NCBI RefSeq assembly: GCF_900102895.1
Contig: NZ_FNGD01000003.1
Span: 1-64,000, forward strand
Length of the DNA stretch: 64,000 nucleotides
Direction: 5' to 3'
Origin: Arthrobacter sp. ov407
GTDB lineage: Bacteria; Actinomycetota; Actinomycetes; Actinomycetales; Micrococcaceae
The notes beneath the pieces were generated by a model. The model made no database searches. It saw only the letters and a list, made by a program, of their open reading frames with translations, and was not told the DNA's origin. Position 1 is the first letter of the stretch. Each line of letters opens with the position of its first letter. Both the position numbers and the translations under genes were made by a program. Below are positions 61,998-64,000 of this stretch, piece after piece.

Positions 61998-62459
61998 TCA
62001 GCGTGCCGCGACGAGGGCCTGGGGTGCGGCCTGTTTCATCCGGGTTTGCAGCCAGCGCAGCTGGGTGGCTGTTTCGGCATCGCATTGTTCCACGACGGCG
62101 AGTAGCTCCTTATCGCGCAGCGCGGACCCTGCCTGTTTGACCATCGTCCAGGTGACGTCGACGAGGCTGGCCAGCAGGTAGAGGTCCTGCAGGTCGCGCA
62201 GGAGCCCGACGGGACCCTTGCGGGTCGTGTTCAGGCCTTGGGCGTGTAGCCGTTCGGGCTCATTGTCTGAGCTGTTTTCACCGTAGCGATGTACGACGGG
62301 GCCGAGGAGTTCACCGTGGCGGTCGCACTGCGCTGCCAAGGTACGGCAGAGGAAGTGGACGTCCGGCTCTGCCCCATGGCCCTCTGCCACTTGGCGGAAA
62401 GATTCGGCGAGGGTGTTCTCTGCCTGGTGGAGCATACCCAGATAAATGTTCAGGTTCAT
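61998..62459 (-). CDS. Helical protein coupled to a molybdopterin oxidoreductase
   Basis: 153 aa from ATG 62459, which overlaps the stop of the upstream oxidoreductase (ATGA), so it is translationally coupled. Four helices (MNLNIYLGMLHQAENTLAES, HFLCRTLAAQCDRHGELLGP, LLRDLQDLYLLASLVDVTWTMVKQAG) with several His and Cys residues in the first two suggest a ferritin/hemerythrin-like bundle. The role is probably to help or mature the enzyme. Confidence 0.72.
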   Translation of the reverse strand: MNLNIYLGMLHQAENTLAESFRQVAEGHGAEPDVHFLCRTLAAQCDRHGELLGPVVHRYGENSSDNEPERLHAQGLNTTRKGPVGLLRDLQDLYLLASLVDVTWTMVKQAGSALRDKELLAVVEQCDAETATQLRWLQTRMKQAAPQALVAAR

Positions 62460-64000
62460 GGCTGGCGACCCTCCCGGGCGTTTCTGATCGCGTCGGGGAA
62501 CCGGGGTGCAGGTTCGGTACCCGGCGTTTCCGTGGCGTGGGCCCCGTCGCCGCCGGCAGTGGCCGGGACCGGTCGGGAACCAGGGGCCGCGGCCGGCCGG
62601 GACGCTGTCGTGGTCGGGGCCGGCGCCGGTCCGGTGGCATCTCCGATCTTCTCCACAGTCACCGCCGCGTTCTTGAACATCGGCTGCTTGGATACGGGGT
62701 CCCATTCAGTCGCGGTCAGTTCATTCGCGGCCGCCGGATGGGCTCCGGGTCCGCCGCCGGTATCCCAGTAGCCGTAGTGGAACGGGGCGAACACCGTGCC
62801 GGGCGCGATCCAGCTGACTCTTGCGGGGATCTCGATCCGGCCCCGGCGGGAGGTGACCCGGACCAGGTCGCCTTCGGAAATTCCGAGCCGGTCCGCGTCC
62901 TCCCGGGCCAGTTCCACCCAGGCCCGCGGCGCCGCGTCAGTCAGGGGGCGGGAGCGGCCCGTTTTGGTGCGGGTGTGGAAGTGGTAGGCTGTGCGCCCGG
63001 TCGTATACCGGAGCGGGTAGTCCTCGTCGGGTTCCTCGTGCGGCGGGTGGAACGGGGCGGTCTTGAACAGGGCCCGTGCGCCGGTGTCCTGAGCGCGGAA
63101 GGCCTGGGCTCCCACCGTGGCGCCGGTGAGCAGGTCATGGCCGTAACTTTCGCAGTAATCCGGGTCCGTGGGAAAAACGCCGTCCCCGTACAGGCGGTCC
63201 GTTCCGTTCGGGTGGTCCTCGTTGCAGGGCCAGGGGATACCGCTGCCGCCGCGCAGCCTGTCATAGGTGATTCCGGTGTAGTCGCACGGGCGTCCGCGGG
63301 AGCAGTTTTTCCACGCCTCGAACGCGTCTTCGGGCCCGGTCCAGTCCAGCAGCGGCCCGCCGTCCAGAGTCGTGAAATTCATTCTGCGCGCATAGTCGAG
63401 GAAGATGTCCAGATCGCTTCGGGCCTGGCCTGGAGGGTCAACCGCCTTGTCGGAGAGGTGCACGATGCGGTTGACATTGGTGAACGTTCCGGTTTTTTCG
63501 CCCCACCCGGCTGCCGGCAGCACCACGTCCGCGTACTGGGCTGTTTCGGTGAGGTAGAGGTCCTGGACGACGAGGAAGAGGTCGGGTTTGGCAAGGATGT
63601 CCCGGATCCGGGGAAGTTCCGGCATGGACACCGCCGGGTTCGTCGCCGAGATCCACAGAAAGTCGATCGAGCCCTGCTCGGCGTAACGGAAGATCTGCAT
63701 GGCATGGGTCGGCGGCGCCCAGTGCGGGATGGTCATCGGATCCACTTTCCAGAGCCGGGCCAGTTCATGGATGTGGTCGGGATTTTCCCAGTTGCGGAAT
63801 CCGGGCAGGTCCCCGTCTGCGCCGCATTCCCTGTTGTTCTGCGCCGTGGGCTGGCCATTCATTTGGAGGACCCCGCGCCCTGGCTCCCCGAGCATTCCGC
63901 GCAGCAGGTGCAGGTTGTTGACCTGGCACGACGCGGCCGTCGCCTGCGAGGACTGGTAGAAACCCTGCAGCACGGTGGATACGACCCGGGCGGAGGTGCC
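62456..64000 (-). CDS. Molybdopterin oxidoreductase (nitrate-reductase/formate-dehydrogenase-like), 5' partial
   Basis: At least 515 aa, running off the right edge. Molybdopterin-binding domains are seen: SQATAASCQVNNLHLLRGML, NGQPTAQNNRECGADGDLPG (GxGxN-type stretch), WISATNPAVSMPELPRI, YADVVLPAAGWGEKTGTFTN and the C-terminal aspartate-decarboxylase-like domain with RYTTGRTAYHFHTRTKTGRS, DADRLGISEGDLVRV. It resembles assimilatory nitrate reductases (NasC) and related enzymes. The N-terminal [4Fe-4S] part lies outside. A Pro/Ala-rich tail (~60 residues) is unusual. Confidence 0.85.
   Translation of the reverse strand, partial: GTSARVVSTVLQGFYQSSQATAASCQVNNLHLLRGMLGEPGRGVLQMNGQPTAQNNRECGADGDLPGFRNWENPDHIHELARLWKVDPMTIPHWAPPTHAMQIFRYAEQGSIDFLWISATNPAVSMPELPRIRDILAKPDLFLVVQDLYLTETAQYADVVLPAAGWGEKTGTFTNVNRIVHLSDKAVDPPGQARSDLDIFLDYARRMNFTTLDGGPLLDWTGPEDAFEAWKNCSRGRPCDYTGITYDRLRGGSGIPWPCNEDHPNGTDRLYGDGVFPTDPDYCESYGHDLLTGATVGAQAFRAQDTGARALFKTAPFHPPHEEPDEDYPLRYTTGRTAYHFHTRTKTGRSRPLTDAAPRAWVELAREDADRLGISEGDLVRVTSRRGRIEIPARVSWIAPGTVFAPFHYGYWDTGGGPGAHPAAANELTATEWDPVSKQPMFKNAAVTVEKIGDATGPAPAPTTTASRPAAAPGSRPVPATAGGDGAHATETPGTEPAPRFPDAIRNAREGRQP

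Overview
The window is high-GC DNA with dense genes, Shine-Dalgarno starts, stop/start overlaps (ATGA, GTGA, TAATG) and many strong GC-rich hairpins without U-tracts. A clpC end, a free-standing LigD polymerase-domain protein, a DUF1876 protein, CHAD and GH15 proteins and many TetR/MerR/HxlR one-gene regulators point to an actinobacterium, most likely a soil Micrococcaceae (Arthrobacter-like). This is judged from gene content only. I saw no rRNA, tRNA, CRISPR array, integrase or transposase.

Layout. 0-9.5 kb: the 3' end of clpC, then small stress or detoxification units each beside its own regulator (MerR/F420-type reductase, HxlR/TDT transporter, carboxymuconolactone decarboxylase and MFS efflux, alcohol dehydrogenase/XRE), with two broken genes at 4.5-5.0 kb. 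9.5-16 kb: Hsp20 with a MerR/HspR-like regulator, the first copy of a ~500-bp duplicated gene, then a TetR-controlled redox island (OYE, SDR, alpha/beta hydrolase, quinone oxidoreductase) whose two converging operons carry the same type of operator. 16-36 kb: an ABC exporter plus CHAD protein, a meta-cleavage aromatic operon with its TetR, and a family of near-identical promoter/operator cassettes (CATAC-N3-GTATG pairs). These cassettes stand before the ABC exporter, a self-sufficient CYP102-type P450 and a two-TM ACT-domain protein, next to two paralogous TetR genes. 36-48 kb: single housekeeping or accessory genes, including arr (rifampin ADP-ribosyltransferase), a GH15 glycosidase, an Hsp31/DJ-1 protein, a lone TOPRIM protein, DedA and an HhH-GPD protein. 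48-51.3 kb: a decay zone (broken ltrA, a 5'-truncated hydrolase, a scrap of GH15) around an intact MarR/LUD pair. 51-64 kb: a DHFR-like protein, a secreted phospholipase C-like/DUF6454 pair, DUF2278-lamin-tail protein, LigD polymerase domain, SelO, the second copy of the ~500-bp duplication, and a molybdopterin oxidoreductase running off the right edge with a coupled helical protein.

How the genes work together. The strongest system-level signal is the CATAC regulon at 17-36 kb: two autoregulated TetR proteins appear to control an exporter, a fatty-acid-type P450 with a downstream alcohol dehydrogenase and a 60-aa peptide, and an ACT-domain membrane protein, all through copies of one leader. 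The second is the ACTCA-N4-TGAG operator shared by both arms of the 11-16 kb redox island.
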